From: Physcomitrium patens
Lineage: Eukaryota > Streptophyta > Bryopsida > Funariales > Funariaceae
Assembly (NCBI RefSeq): GCF_000002425.4
Contig: NC_037255.1
Coordinates: 7,384,063 to 7,448,062 of the forward strand
Direction: 5' to 3'
Length of the DNA: 64,000 nucleotides
Part shown: positions 44,830-56,344 of the stretch, in pieces
Layout: the number at the start of each line of letters is the position of its first letter
Position numbering within the stretch: the first letter of the stretch is position 1
Translations under genes and position numbers: made by a program
Notes under the pieces: model-generated
The model's database searches: none
What the model saw: the letters and a program-made list of their open reading frames with translations, nothing else
What the model was told of the DNA's origin: nothing

Positions 44830-46674
44830 TAACTTTCTTTACTGCATTTGTAAGATTCTTTGATAGCTCCTATGTGCATTCACTAATATCATATTTGCAC
44901 CAATGAACAAGATATTCTAACCTATTTTGATACTGCCTTGAGTCTCAGATTTCTTTTATCTCAAAATCTTAGTTATTATTCACTTCTATAGAATGAGGTG
45001 GCATTTTTCTTCCTCTCAAGATATTCACTATCTTATACGGCTCAAGAAGAGACATATGAAATATAGGATGAATCTTCATAGATTCCAAAAGATGTAATTG
45101 ATAAGCAATATAATTGATTTGTTCACAAATAAGAAAATGTTCCAGCCTACAATAATCCAACTTATCACAAGGATGAATAGTCTTGATATTACAATGAAGT
45201 TATCATACCTTGTCATCCATATTGTATTGTGGTTGCTTCTTCCAATAGGCATCTGCATTGATCTTTTATCGTTTTGAGCTTCCTTTAATTTTATATTCAT
45301 TGTTGTATGTAGCTTTCAGAAGTAATTTGCTAAATCTTCTATCATAGGATTATCAACTTTTGAAAAGTCAAAAGTATCAAGACGTGGATGATAACCATAA
45401 TTGATAAAGAAACATATTTGTTGACTAGAAGAATGTACCAAATTATTATGTACAAACTCTGCCAATGCTAAAAGAATTTTCCAATCATCTTAATGATAAT
45501 TGATGGTACATCTCAAATTCTTTTCCAAAACTTAATTCATCCATACCGTTTGTCCATTAATTTGAGGATGAAAAGCTGAAGAAAGCTTTATATCTACTTT
45601 TAAAATCTTGAATAGGATTCTCTAAAATCTTGATACAAATTGAGTCCTCCTATCTAATATAATATCCTTTGGCAATCCATAATAGCAATAGATATTACTA
45701 ATAAAAAACTTAGCTATTTCTTTACCTAAAATAGATTTTGTATATGATACAAAATTTACCATTTTAGTGAAGTGATCTGTAATTATAAATATAGAACCAT
45801 ATGTACTTGAGACTAGAAGATTGGTGATAATATCCATAGAAACGAAAGACCATGGTTGTTCTAGAATTGGCAATAGTTGAAAAAGTCCATAAGATTAATG
45901 GCAAGGAATTTTAGATCCTAAACAAGTATCGCATGATTGTACAAAGTCTTTGACTGTCTTCTACATTTGAAGCCACTAAAAATCTCTTTATATGAGCTCC
46001 AAATTCTTGTTGTATCCAAAATATCTAGCTGTTGGAAAATCATGACAAGTTTGAAGGACACGTAATTGTACCTTGCCTTCAAGAATATATAGGCGATCTT
46101 CAAAGTATCATAGGTTGTTCTTAAACTCAAACTTTGAAGTGTCATAGGACTTAGAGGAAGTATTCTTGAAATCCTAAACAAGAGAATCAGAGGACATGCT
46201 TGATTGAATTTACTTCACAAATGTTGAATTAATAGTCAATGTTGATTTTATAGCTTGAAGATGAAAATGCTCAAGCTTCAAGAGAATTGATCATTGTTGA
46301 TCAAGAGATGCATCTCTTTCTTTTGGTACAAGATAAGAATATCTAGAAAGGACATCTGACAGATCTTGTTGTTTTCGAGGTTGATAAGTGATCTTGAAAT
46401 TGAATCTAGATAAAGACATGCTCCAACAAGTTTGACAATAATTCAAGATACGTGTTGACATGAAGTACTTGAGATTCTTATCATCTATATATACAATAAT
46501 TAGACTTGAGACGCCTTGTAGGTAATGATGCCATTTTTGAAATGAATTCATGATTGTAAGGAGTTTTTTGTCATGGATCTCATAATTAATCTTGACAACT
46601 GAAAATTTCTAAAAATAAAAAGCTATTGGATAGAATTTTTCATTTATTCCCATTTGTGACAACGCGGTATCATA
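44830..46674 (-). pseudogene. pol: RNase H end, integrase and chromodomain, CHR-5 (broken)
   Basis: RNase H part at 46291-46551 (NSFQKWHHYLQGVSSLIIVY, ILNYCQTCWSMSLSRFNFKI). The integrase zinc region is in another frame near 45920-46080. The core N-terminus is at 45622-45873 (MDIITNLLVSSTYGSIFIIT, DHFTKM, DIILDRRTQF). The C-terminal part is at 44969-45160. The chromodomain is near 44835-44985 (EYLVHWCKYDISECT, stops before and after). The element ends where RNase H meets the W LTR fragment. Confidence 0.85.
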
Positions 46675-46936
46675 TTACGTACTATCTTCCTTGAGAACAC
46701 GCTAGGCATCTGACTGTAAGAAGTAGTATGGTGTTTTGCTAGTACTCAAGTAGTCTATCGGGTTCTTAACTACCCAAATACAATCTATATTGGATTACAA
46801 TGTAAAAGCTTAATTCTAATATAAAATACCTAGAGATCCTATATAACTTCAATTTCTTTTGTTATTTTTATTTTATTTTATTTATTTTATGTTTTTTATT
46901 TTATCTTTATTATTAATTACCTTAATCCTAGATTGT
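46675..46936 (-). repeat. Fragment of a W-family LTR (3' end)
   Basis: The first ~150 bp on the minus strand match the end of the W1 LTR (block tagtatgg...actcaagtagtctatcgg corresponds to 15190-15290 reversed). The remainder is a T-rich run (ttttattttattttatttatttt near 46870). It is truncated by W2 at 46937. Confidence 0.75.
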
Positions 46937-48199
46937 TGTCGTGTTGTAACATGAGTATACTGTAAAAATATAAAAAAAGGGGACTTTTATTAATATTCAG
47001 TTACCTCGAAGATTGGGAGCAACGACCAATTTCAGTGCAAATACTGAGTGGCTAGGTTCAGTCACCCCGTTACAGCCAGCCGGGGCATACTGAAATGCTC
47101 CATTCGATTCCAATAATGGGAGTCAGCAGAAAGGGTAAGGACCAATTCAACGACGGGTGAGCCTGGTTCGAAGAGCCAATTAGATCCAATTTCAAGACAT
47201 CCAATCTAGGTCCTCTTACCCAATATGAGACCTGAATTGGTCGGGCAACCCAATACAGTGTAATTACGGGAAAATCCAGGTCTTACTACGGGCCTCAGCC
47301 AATCTGATGCGAAGGACCAATTTGATCCAATTACGGGAACATCCAAGTCTTACTACTGGACTCTTATCCAATATGAGACCTGAATTAGTCGGGTGACTCA
47401 ATGTGGTCCCGATTATGGGACTCCGATTCCGTTTCAGGCTGTTCCGTCATTTGTGCCATTCCGGGAAAGTCCTTTGGATAAAAGGATCTCTTAAAGGTAA
47501 AAACAGAGGAGAAAGCTCTGATGGCGAGAGCCAATTTTGGATCCAAGCTCTGACGGCGGGAGCCAATTTCGGATCCAAGACAGAAAATTGAAGAAATTCA
47601 GAATTAAGGTTAAGAAATGAGAGGGGAGAGAAGAAGTTTTGGAGGGTTTTGAAGGATCGGAGAGCTAGCTTCATGCTTCGGGAAGGAGAAAAAAGATAGA
47701 TAATTGGGTTTTTTTTTCTTCATAGGGTTTTGGGAAGACTGAGGCAATCATTGCTGAAGTCAGTGCTGTACTCGTGAATCGAGATTTTAATGAAGTGGGT
47801 GTGATTACTCGTGACTGTTTTGTGAAATCGAGTTACGTCTGTGATGAAGAATTAAAAGGGTGTCTATAGGATTGAGTATGCGGAGTGAATGAAATTTATT
47901 GGGTTAATCTAAGAAGACAGTCAGTGGATACAAGATCGTGAGTATAAAGCGGTATCGAAGATTAGCAGTTTGGATTGTTCGGGGTTCTCTGTGACGTCTA
48001 GAGACCTATCGGCTGGGGCAAAAAGAACTTCGGCAAGCAGTCGTAGGGCATCCATATAGATTTATGGTATATTCTTGTAATCATTTATATTCCAACAGTC
48101 AAGAACCGATAGACTGCTTGAATATTAGCGAATCTTTATACTACCTTCTACAGCCAGATGTCCAGTGCGTTCTCGAGCAGGAAAGCACATAATACGACA
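46937..48199 (+). repeat. 5' LTR of W2
   Basis: 1263 bp, TGTCGTGTTGTAACATG to AATACGACA. Longer than the 3' LTR (1128 bp) because a ~135-bp internal stretch (ccaatttgatccaattacggg block) is repeated. It also carries two tandem copies of a 33-bp unit gctctgacggcgggagccaa... at 47514-47580. Both W2 LTRs have this doublet; W1 has one copy. Confidence 0.9.
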
Positions 48200-48203
48200 T
48201 AAG

Positions 48204-48221
48204 TGGTGAACCCAACGTGAA
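48204..48221 (+). other. Primer-binding site matching plant tRNA-Trp, W2
   Basis: TGGTGAACCCAACGTGAA; one G-to-A difference from the tRNA-Trp complement. Confidence 0.8.
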
Positions 48222-48275
48222 AGCTTGAGGTGGAAGGTATTGGATTTCGTTTGATTTTGTTTTTATTTTTATTTT

Positions 48276-50650
48276 ATGGAAAACAAAAATAAAAATTTTG
48301 AAGGATTATTGGGAGGAGTTTCTGGTGGGGGTTCTTCTAAAGGACAAGGTATGTACATGGATCCGTTTATTGCTAGTATGTTTCAAGCCTTCTCATTATT
48401 AATGCAGCAACAACAAAGCAATGATCGAAAAGAAGCTTTGGCAACCAAAGCATTGCAAGTAGTGGTCAATAAAATTGATCAATTTGATAGAAAGAATATT
48501 TCAAGGTATTTAAGATGTTATGTTCATGAAATGGAATTAAATCGGGTTTCTGAGAAGAAAATGGTTGAATTATTTGGACTTACCACGATACCGGAGATAA
48601 GAGACCACATTACATCGATTACAGATCGTTATGGGAATTCATGGGAGGTTTTTTCACATACATTGAAAGACAAATATTTCTTGGAAGATGCTGATCGCGT
48701 TACTAAGAAGCTGTTTCTGGAATGGATTGAATGGCCCAATAAGAATTTGCAAGCAACAGAGCTACTAAGGGAATTTGAGAGGCAATACTCTCAATTGTCG
48801 AAGGTAGAAAAATTGACATTGGAGCCGAACAAAGTTGATCTATTTCTTCAAGCTACTGATGGAGAATTGCAAGGAAAATTAGAACTCCTTCTTGAAGACA
48901 AAGAAGAAGATGAAGGATTGACAACAAAGTGGAAGAACGTTGAAGATGCGGTGGGGTTGCTTACAAAAAGAGAAATGAGGAAGGATAGGAGCAATATTCC
49001 AAAAACAGTATAAGCATCCAAAGCTCCAGTACGTACAACACCACCAACAATGCCTATAGTTCAACCTTTCGACATCCTTATCAAAGAAAGCAGATATGGG
49101 GATGGAAGAAATTATACGAGGAATGCGAGATCTTCAAATCAAATTAGCAAGACTTGAAGAGAATACTTCTACAAATAATTTGAAGAATGTTTCAAAACAA
49201 GGATATGTACAAAGATGCATTTGGTGTGATGACGCTTCACACACTAGGAAAGATTGCAATGAATTTAATAATATGATACGGCAAGGAATTATTTGCTAGA
49301 AAGATGAAAAGATAGTATTAAAAGATAGGGAGGATCTTCTTCAAACCAATTTTGGCAAGGAAGGAATGAGAGCATTAGTTCAAGATTACTTAAAAGAGTA
49401 TGAAACAACAGCACGAGAAAGTGCAAGTTATGGTGCTAGAATAGATGATGACCTTGGTAGAAGTACGGAAACTAGTGAGTTTTGGGCTTCTGCCATTTCT
49501 ACAATGCAAGAAGGGAAATTACCTCAATAAGCGTTATCGAGGACTGCACCTACAATACAAGGTGCAACAGGTTGGGAGGATCCTGTTGAGTCTCTTTCAG
49601 TTCATGTATATATTGCTAAGAGCCAACACGAAGCTTTGATGGAAGAAAAGAGACGAGGAAATTTTGATGATACGAGAGAAGGAAATTCTTCTAAGAGGCA
49701 AACTCGAGGAGACAAGGATCGGGAGGCAGCTTCACAAGAATTACCTATAAAGGATACCTCAGCATCATTGGAAGAAAAAACAAGGGAGACAAAAGATAAG
49801 GGTAAATTAATTGCTTATAAGTTACTTTCTGACATTGAAGCGGCAACAAATTTGAAAGGGATGTTGGAAGAATGTATATTAAACGCTAAGGTGGAATTCA
49901 CATTGAAAGAAGTTTTGAAAATGGCAAAGAAGGAGTTTCATGATGTTATCATTGACAGCATTAAGCAAAAGAGGTAATTAATGGGCGAAACTGGAATGAG
50001 TCATGCTATTGATGCAAGAATATATAAAGATGAAGAAGAGGTTGATATTGGTTACAAGCAACCAACAAATGAAAAGAATGAGTATAATCAACGAGTACGT
50101 TTCGAAGATTATAGTGATAAGAAAATGGAAACTTTGAGCCATTATACTCAAAAGCATTGGGCAATGACAACTACTGAGGTATTGGTGAAAGTAAGAGATA
50201 TAGAAGAACCAATAGTTGCTTTAGTCGACCATGGTTCTGAAATAAATCTCATGTCTAAAGATCTTTATAAGAAGCAAAAATAGCCAATTGATATGGAACA
50301 TAGATGGGCAATACGAGCAGCTACTAACACACGGGGCGAATTATATGGAGCTTGTCTAGATGTCAAAATTTGGATTGGGGATGTTGCGACAGATCAACAT
50401 TTCTTTGTTCAAGATACAACGTATTATCCATTGATTTTAGGACAACCTTATATTACGACAACATGAATGGAAATAAAAGTACTTGACGATGGTTCTGCTT
50501 ATGCAAGGGTACGTAGCGAAGATGGGAGGAAAGCTATACAATTTCTAACTGTACCTCCTAAGCATGAACGGAATCGAGATAGGTTGAAGGAGAAACCATT
50601 GCCAAAGATTGTTGAAGGATTTAAGGATTTTGGGGAGGTATCACTATAAA
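48276..50650 (+). pseudogene. gag: Gag and protease polyprotein of W2 (several stops)
   Basis: The ATG at 48276 opens 245 codons: MENKNKNFEGLLGG, then the capsid (ISRYLRCYVHEMELNRVSEK; ATELLREFERQYSQLSKVEK). It ends at a CAA-to-TAA change. A one-base insertion near 49066 shifts the frame. The knuckle CIWCDDASHTRKDC is at 49200-49260, followed by TAG at 49297, the same stop as in W1. The charged linker runs at 49636-49977, and the protease with DHGSEINLMS at 49981-50283. The following GQPYI region and DGSAYARVRSEDGRKAIQF are at 50467-50649. Confidence 0.85.
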
Positions 50651-50696
50651 GCGAGATTATGGAGGTACAAAAGAGGAGGTACTCTTGCGAGATGAA

Positions 50697-52381
50697 GGGA
50701 ATAGATTTGTAGTTCGATTTGGAGCTAAAGTATTAAGTATTCGTCAGTGTGCATATTCGCAAGTCAAAAGAGAACTTTGGGGAGTTGTTTCGGCTTTGAA
50801 AGCTGAAAAGGACTATTGGATTGGGGTAGTAATAGTAATTCAAACAGATTGCTTGCCATTGCTTGGAATGAATATTAACAGTTCAATGCCAGATATTGTT
50901 ATATTGACATGGATGCTTATATTAAATCACTAAATCCAGAATTTAAGCATGTTACTAGGAGGGACAATTTAGTAGCAGACATGCTATCTCGAGCAAGATA
51001 CGAGAGGGAGGACGAAATGGTTGAAGACATTGATGACGTCGGATTGAAATTCTATTCAATATCAAATCTCAACAGAAAAGACAAGCTATTTCTTGTAGAA
51101 TCTTATGAAGGAGAATTATTGGATATTGGTCATTACTTGAATATCTTGACTAAGCAGGAGAATTGGTCTATAGAAAAATTCAAATAAATAAGAAAAAAAG
51201 CATATGGGTTTTTTCTTCCAGATGGATTCTTATGGAAGAGACCGAAGGAAGGAATTGGAATGCCACAACGAGTGATAGGCAAAAAGGAAGAAAAACTAAA
51301 ATTATTAAAGGAGTTTCATGATAGTTTATGGGCAAGGCATAGAGGAATCTGGGCTACTTTTGCTAAACTCAAGGAACGATATTGGTGGAAAAATATGTAT
51401 CTAGATGTGCTCTCATTTGTAGAGTCATGTGAAATCTGTCAATAGTATTCTAATATCCGACATTGAGATGGTCTTCATCCTACGTATCCTCTGGCTATTT
51501 ATTTTAAATGGGTTGTTGATTTGGTTATTATGCCAGTTGGGTTATGGCAGATGAGATATTTGGTTTTAGCTTATGAAGATTTATCAAATCAAGTAGAAGG
51601 AAGAGCATTGAGGACAAAATCTACAGAGGGGATTTGTAGGTTTTTGCTTGAAGATGTCATTTGCCGCTATGGATGCGTAGGAAAAATCACTGCTGATCGT
51701 GGAGAATTAAATGCAGAAGAAGCTCGTAAGTTCTTTGAAAGATGTGGAATTAAACTATCACTGACTACTACTTATAATCCGGAAGGGAATGCAAAAAACG
51801 AACGTGGTCACCCACCGATTGTGAAAGCATTAGTTAAAGCTTGTAATGGGAAAGTTAGAGAGTGGCCACAGCTTTTGTCATTTGCATTATGAGCTCATCG
51901 AACAATACATACTTCGGTGACAAGATATATACTAGTAGAACTTATGACAGGTCGAAAACCAATTATGTCGATTGAAGAAAAGGTATTTACTTGGAGTATG
52001 CTACCAAGGAAAGATGAATTGACAAGAGAAGAACTTATGGCTGTTAGGATTCGATAATTGGAGCAAAGATCGGAAGATGTGCAAATAGCATTGGAAAGGT
52101 TAAAAAGAGCAAGGTTACAAAACAAGGCACGATTTGATAAGCAACATCGATTGAGACCTAAAGCAATCGAGGAAGGTGACGGGGTACTTGTTTATCATAA
52201 TAGTCTAGATAATCAACATAGTACTTTACGAAAGTTTTTAAAACGTTGGTTTGGACCATATGTAGTAACAATTGTTCATGATAATGCGACTTACTCATTA
52301 CGGGAGTTAGATGGTACAAAATTAAAAATACCAATTGCAGAGAAGCGAGTAAAAATATTAAACGAAGATACACGGAGATGA
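50697..52381 (+). pseudogene. pol: RNase H and integrase of W2 (broken)
   Basis: Starts mid-RNase H (VVRFGAKVLSIRQCAYSQVK, VIQTDCLPLL). The zinc region is at 51260-51445 (EFHDSLWARHRGIWATFAKL, ESCEICQ). The core is at 51521-51892, with D just before it in KWVVDLV, D in ITADRGEL and E in PEGNAKNERGH. A TGG-to-TGA-type stop follows FAL. The C-terminal GPY/F part is at 52058-52381 (RLRPKAIEEGDGVLVYHNSL, KRWFGPYVV). No chromodomain follows. Everything from ~50968 onward is nearly identical to W3, stops included. Confidence 0.9.
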
Positions 52382-52825
52382 ATATGGAAGACCTTAATGA
52401 AGGTATAGAGATTCCGCAGTAAGAAGATGAAAGTGATTTGGATAATGAAGGTGACGAAGACGAACTACACAAAGATGTAGAGGATATATTCTAAATCAAA
52501 CAGCAATTGGGTAAATTGGTGCATACCGGAGGATGCATAGGTTCACAGGGGGTGGATGTCATGTTGTAACACGAGTATACCGTGAAAATATAAAGAAAGG
52601 GGACTTTTATTAATGTTGAGTTACCTTGAATATTGGGAGCAATGACCAATTCCAGTGCCAATATTCAGGGGCCGGTTCAGACACCCAGTGACAGTCGGTC
52701 AAGGCATACTTTCCAGTAATGAAATGCTCCGTTTGAGTCCAATAGTGGGAGTCAATAGAATCAAAAGGACTAAATCGATGACTGAGCGAGCGTGACGCGA
52801 AGGACCAATTTGATCCAATTACGGA
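50968..52825 (+). repeat. Left arm of long inverted repeat (partner 54455-56312)
   Basis: Positions p and 107280-p are complementary across ~1.86 kb. By eye I found three mismatches: near 51227, 52649 and 52710. Both arms share the same in-frame stops. Outside both ends the two copies are still homologous but clearly different (four mismatches in ~32 bp just outward of 50968, and frequent mismatches inward of 52825). Confidence 0.93.
52544..52556 (+). other. Polypurine tract of W2
   Basis: cacagggggtgga immediately before the LTR start TGTCATG at 52557. This fixes the left border of the W LTR. Confidence 0.85.
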
Positions 52826-53684
52826 AACATCCTGGTCTTACTACTAGAGTCTTACCCAATATGAGACCTGAATTGGTCGGGCGACTCAATGTGGTCCCGA
52901 TTATGAGGCTTTGATTCCGTTTCAGGCTGTTCCATTCTTTGTGCCGTTCCGAGAATGTTTCGGTAAAAGGATCTCTTAAAGGTAAAAATGGAGGAGAAAG
53001 CTCTAACGGTGAGAGCCAATTTTGGATCCAAGCTCTGACGACGGGAGCCAATTTTGGATCCAAGACAGAAGATTGAAGAAATTCAAAATTAAGGTTAAGA
53101 AATGAGAGGGGAGAGAAGAAGTTTTGGGGAGTTTTGAAGGATCGGAGAGCTAGCTTCATGCTTCAGGAAGGAGAAAAAAGATAGATAATTGGGTTTTTTT
53201 TTCTTCATAGGGTTTTGGGAAGACTGAGGCAATCATTGCTGAAATCAGTGCTGTATTGGTGAATCGGGATTTTAATGAAGTGGGTGTGATTACTCTTGAC
53301 TGTTTTGTGAAATCGAGTTACGTTTGTGATGAAGAATTAAAAGGATGTCTATAGGATTGAGTATGCGGAGTGAATGAAATTTATTGGGTTAATCTAAGAA
53401 GACAGTCAGTGGATACAAGATCGTGAGTATAAAGCGGTATCGAAGATTAACAGTTTGGATTGTTCGGGGTTCTCTGTAACGTCTAGAGACCTACCGGCTG
53501 GGACAAAAAGGACTTTGGCAAGCAGTCGAAGGGCATCCGTATAGATTTACGGTGTATTCTTGTAATCATTTATATTCTAACAGTCAAAAACCGATAGACT
53601 ACTTGAATATTGGCGAATCTTCATACTATCTTCTACAGCCAGACGCCCGGTGCGTTTTCGAGAAGAAAAGCACGTAATACGATA
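52557..53684 (+). repeat. 3' LTR of W2
   Basis: 1128 bp, TGTCATGTTGTAAC to AATACGATA (CA end mutated to TA). The first ~270 bp are nearly identical to the W3 LTR; the rest is not. Confidence 0.9.
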
Positions 53685-53689
53685 CCGTG

Positions 53690-54723
53690 AACTTCGGCAA
53701 GCTGTGATCCTCAATCTGTCCTTCTGACTTGTTGTGAAACATCTATCACTAGTGTCTCTGCAAGCTCTTTCAAATGCTCAAGAAGTTCCAGTTCAACCCC
53801 GGTTACAGATTGTGAGGCTATATTACAATCTGCACCGATGTCCCTTGGCCGCTTGCCGATATTCCTCTTATTCCTGTTGGTAGGTCCCCAGTTATCATAG
53901 AAACCCTAAACAAACCCCCATTTGTAAACTCCCAATACCTCTTTAAACTGTTAGCAGATATCCTCTATCCGTACAGTCAGATTAACACAACCACGCATGC
54001 ATTCAGCATACTCAACCTTCTACACAACTCTGAATTTCAACCACAGAAGTATCTCTCATTTCATCAACAATCAAGAGTACCAGCCTTTCCTCTCTTACGG
54101 AAAAATCTAGTTCACCAATACAACACATCGACCTTTCAGCAACGATTGCCTCAGTCTTTCTAAAATCCTATGAAGAAAAAAAACCCCAATTCTCTGTCTC
54201 TTCCTCAAAGCATGAAACTAGCTCTCCCCCTTAAAAATCCTAATTTTCCCCCTCTTTTCATTCCATCAAAGCTTTTTCCTCCATTTTTTGCCTTTTAAAA
54301 GGTTCTTTTTTTGGAAACAATGTTCCCTGAAACGACACAGAGAATAAGACAGCTTGAAATGGAATCGAAACCCCCGTAATCAAGACCATATTGAGTCGCT
54401 CAACCAAATCAGGTCTCATATTGATTAAATAGCCCGTGGTAAGACCAGGATATTCCCGTAATTGGATCAAATTGGTCCTTCGCGTCACGCTCGCTCAGTC
54501 ATCGATTTAGTCCTTTTGATTCTATTGACTCCCACTATTGGACTCAAACGGAGCATTTCGTTACTGGAAAGTATGCCTTGACCGACTGTCACTGGGTGTC
54601 TGAACCGGCCCCTGAATATTGGCACTGGAATCGGTCATTGCTCCCAATATTCAAGGTAACTCAACATTAATAAAAGTCCCCTTTCTTTATATTTTCACGG
54701 TATACTCGTGTTACAACATGACA
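53690..54723 (-). repeat. LTR of W3, variant subfamily
   Basis: Starts TGTCATGTTGTAAC at 54723. It matches the W1/W2 LTRs with many differences through the cttcataggattttagaaag block and the gacctaccaacaggaataag block, down to about 53850. The final ~150 bp (53690-53840) does not match the usual LTR end, and no TACGACA end is seen, so it is truncated or replaced there. Fewer C-to-T changes are apparent than in the other LTRs. Confidence 0.75.
53711..53905 (-). other. 64-codon open frame without ATG at the end of the W3 LTR
   Basis: The minus strand is open between a TAG and the TGA at 53711-53713. It has a basic stretch (NRNKRNIGKRPRD) and a helical stretch (VELELLEHLKELAETLV). Composition looks more protein-like than other LTR frames. 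The upstream half aligns with W LTR sequence and the downstream half does not. Captured exon or chance; not called as a gene. Confidence 0.3.
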
Positions 54724-56312
54724 TCCACCCCCTGTGAACCTATGCATCCTCCGGTATGCACCAATTTACCCAATTGCTGTTTGATTTAGAATATATCCTC
54801 TACATCTTTGTGTAGTTCGTCTTCGTCACCTTCATTATCCAAATCACTTTCATCTTCTTACTGCGGAATCTCTATACCTTCATTAAGGTCTTCCATATTC
54901 ATCTCCGTGTATCTTCGTTTAATATTTTTACTCGCTTCTCTGCAATTGGTATTTTTAATTTTGTACCATCTAACTCCCGTAATGAGTAAGTCGCATTATC
55001 ATGAACAATTGTTACTACATATGGTCCAAACCAACGTTTTAAAAACTTTCGTAAAGTACTATGTTGATTATCTAGACTATTATGATAAACAAGTACCCCG
55101 TCACCTTCCTCGATTGCTTTAGGTCTCAATCGATGTTGCTTATCAAATCGTGCCTTGTTTTGTAACCTTGCTCTTTTTAACCTTTCCAATGCTATTTGCA
55201 CATCTTCCGATCTTTGCTCCAATTATCGAATCCTAACAGCCATAAGTTCTTCTCTTGTCAATTCATCTTTCCTTGGTAGCATACTCCAAGTAAATACCTT
55301 TTCTTCAATCGACATAATTGGTTTTCGACCTGTCATAAGTTCTACTAGTATATATCTTGTCACCGAAGTATGTATTGTTCGATGAGCTCATAATGCAAAT
55401 GACAAAAGCTGTGGCCACTCTCTAACTTTCCCATTACAAGCTTTAACTAATGCTTTCACAATCGGTGGGTGACCACGTTCGTTTTTTGCATTCCCTTCCG
55501 GATTATAAGTAGTAGTCAGTGATAGTTTAATTCCACATCTTTCAAAGAACTTACGAGCTTCTTCTGCATTTAATTCTCCACGATCAGCAGTGATTTTTCC
55601 TACGCATCCATAGCGGCAAATGACATCTTCAAGCAAAAACCTACAAATCCCCTCTGTAGATTTTGTCCTCAATGCTCTTCCTTCTACTTGATTTGATAAA
55701 TCTTCATAAGCTAAAACCAAATATCTCATCTGCCATAACCCAACTGGCATAATAACCAAATCAACAACCCATTTAAAATAAATAGCCAGAGGATACGTAG
55801 GATGAAGACCATCTCAATGTCGGATATTAGAATACTATTGACAGATTTCACATGACTCTACAAATGAGAGCACATCTAGATACATATTTTTCCACCAATA
55901 TCGTTCCTTGAGTTTAGCAAAAGTAGCCCAGATTCCTCTATGCCTTGCCCATAAACTATCATGAAACTCCTTTAATAATTTTAGTTTTTCTTCCTTTTTG
56001 CCTATCACTCGTTGTGGCATTCCAATTCCTTCCTTCGGTCTCTTCTATAAGAATCCATCTGGAAGAAAAAACCCATATGCTTTTTTTCTTATTTATTTGA
56101 ATTTTTCTATAGACCAATTCTCCTGCTTAGTCAAGATATTCAAGTAATGACCAATATCCAATAATTCTCCTTCATAAGATTCTACAAGAAATAGCTTGTC
56201 TTTTCTGTTGAGATTTGATATTGAATAGAATTTCAATCCGACGTCATCAATGTCTTCAACCATTTCGTCCTCCCTCTCGTATCTTGCTCGAGATAGCATG
56301 TCTGCTACTAAA
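54455..56312 (-). repeat. Right arm of long inverted repeat (partner 50968-52825)
   Basis: Reverse complement of the left arm. The inner end lies in the LTR at ccgtaattggatc; the outer end lies in RNase H near gtctgctactaaattgcc. Confidence 0.93.
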
Positions 56313-56344
56313 TTGCCCTTCCCAGTAACATCCTTAAATTCCAG
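54899..56344 (-). pseudogene. pol: RNase H end and integrase of W3 (broken)
   Basis: Same domains, stops and frames as 50936-52381 of W2: zinc region 55835-56020, core 55388-55759, C-terminal part 54899-55222. The RNase H tail (MLSRARYEREDEM) begins at 56299. The outermost ~30 bp differ from W2 and end at the W4 insertion. Confidence 0.9.

Larger units (their letters stand above)
43677..46674 (-). mobile_element. CHR-5: 3' half of a minus-strand chromovirus
   Basis: 3' LTR at 43677-44225, tail segment, chromodomain, integrase and part of RNase H, cut off at ~46674 where a W LTR fragment begins. Heavily decayed. Confidence 0.85.
46937..53684 (+). mobile_element. W2: tRNA-Trp-primed gypsy element lacking RT
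   Basis: LTR, PBS, gag-protease, then a joint at ~50697 straight into RNase H, integrase, PPT and 3' LTR. The RT domain is deleted. No matching target duplication: the left flank is tttgt-like and the right flank ccgtg belongs to W3. Its 3' part forms one arm of the inverted repeat with W3. Confidence 0.88.
53685..56344 (-). mobile_element. W3: inverted partner of W2, truncated by W4
   Basis: Minus-strand element reading RNase H end, integrase, PPT (about 54724-54736) and LTR (54723 downward). It is cut at 56344 by the W4 LTR; the remainder should lie right of the window. Its LTR is a different subfamily from the W2 LTR beyond the first ~270 bp. Confidence 0.85.

Noticed and set aside
52770-53159. 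129-codon minus-strand frame in the W2 3' LTR, with a partial match at 47447-47674
   Set aside because: Antisense to the LTR and present only because the LTRs are copies; it differs in length between them.
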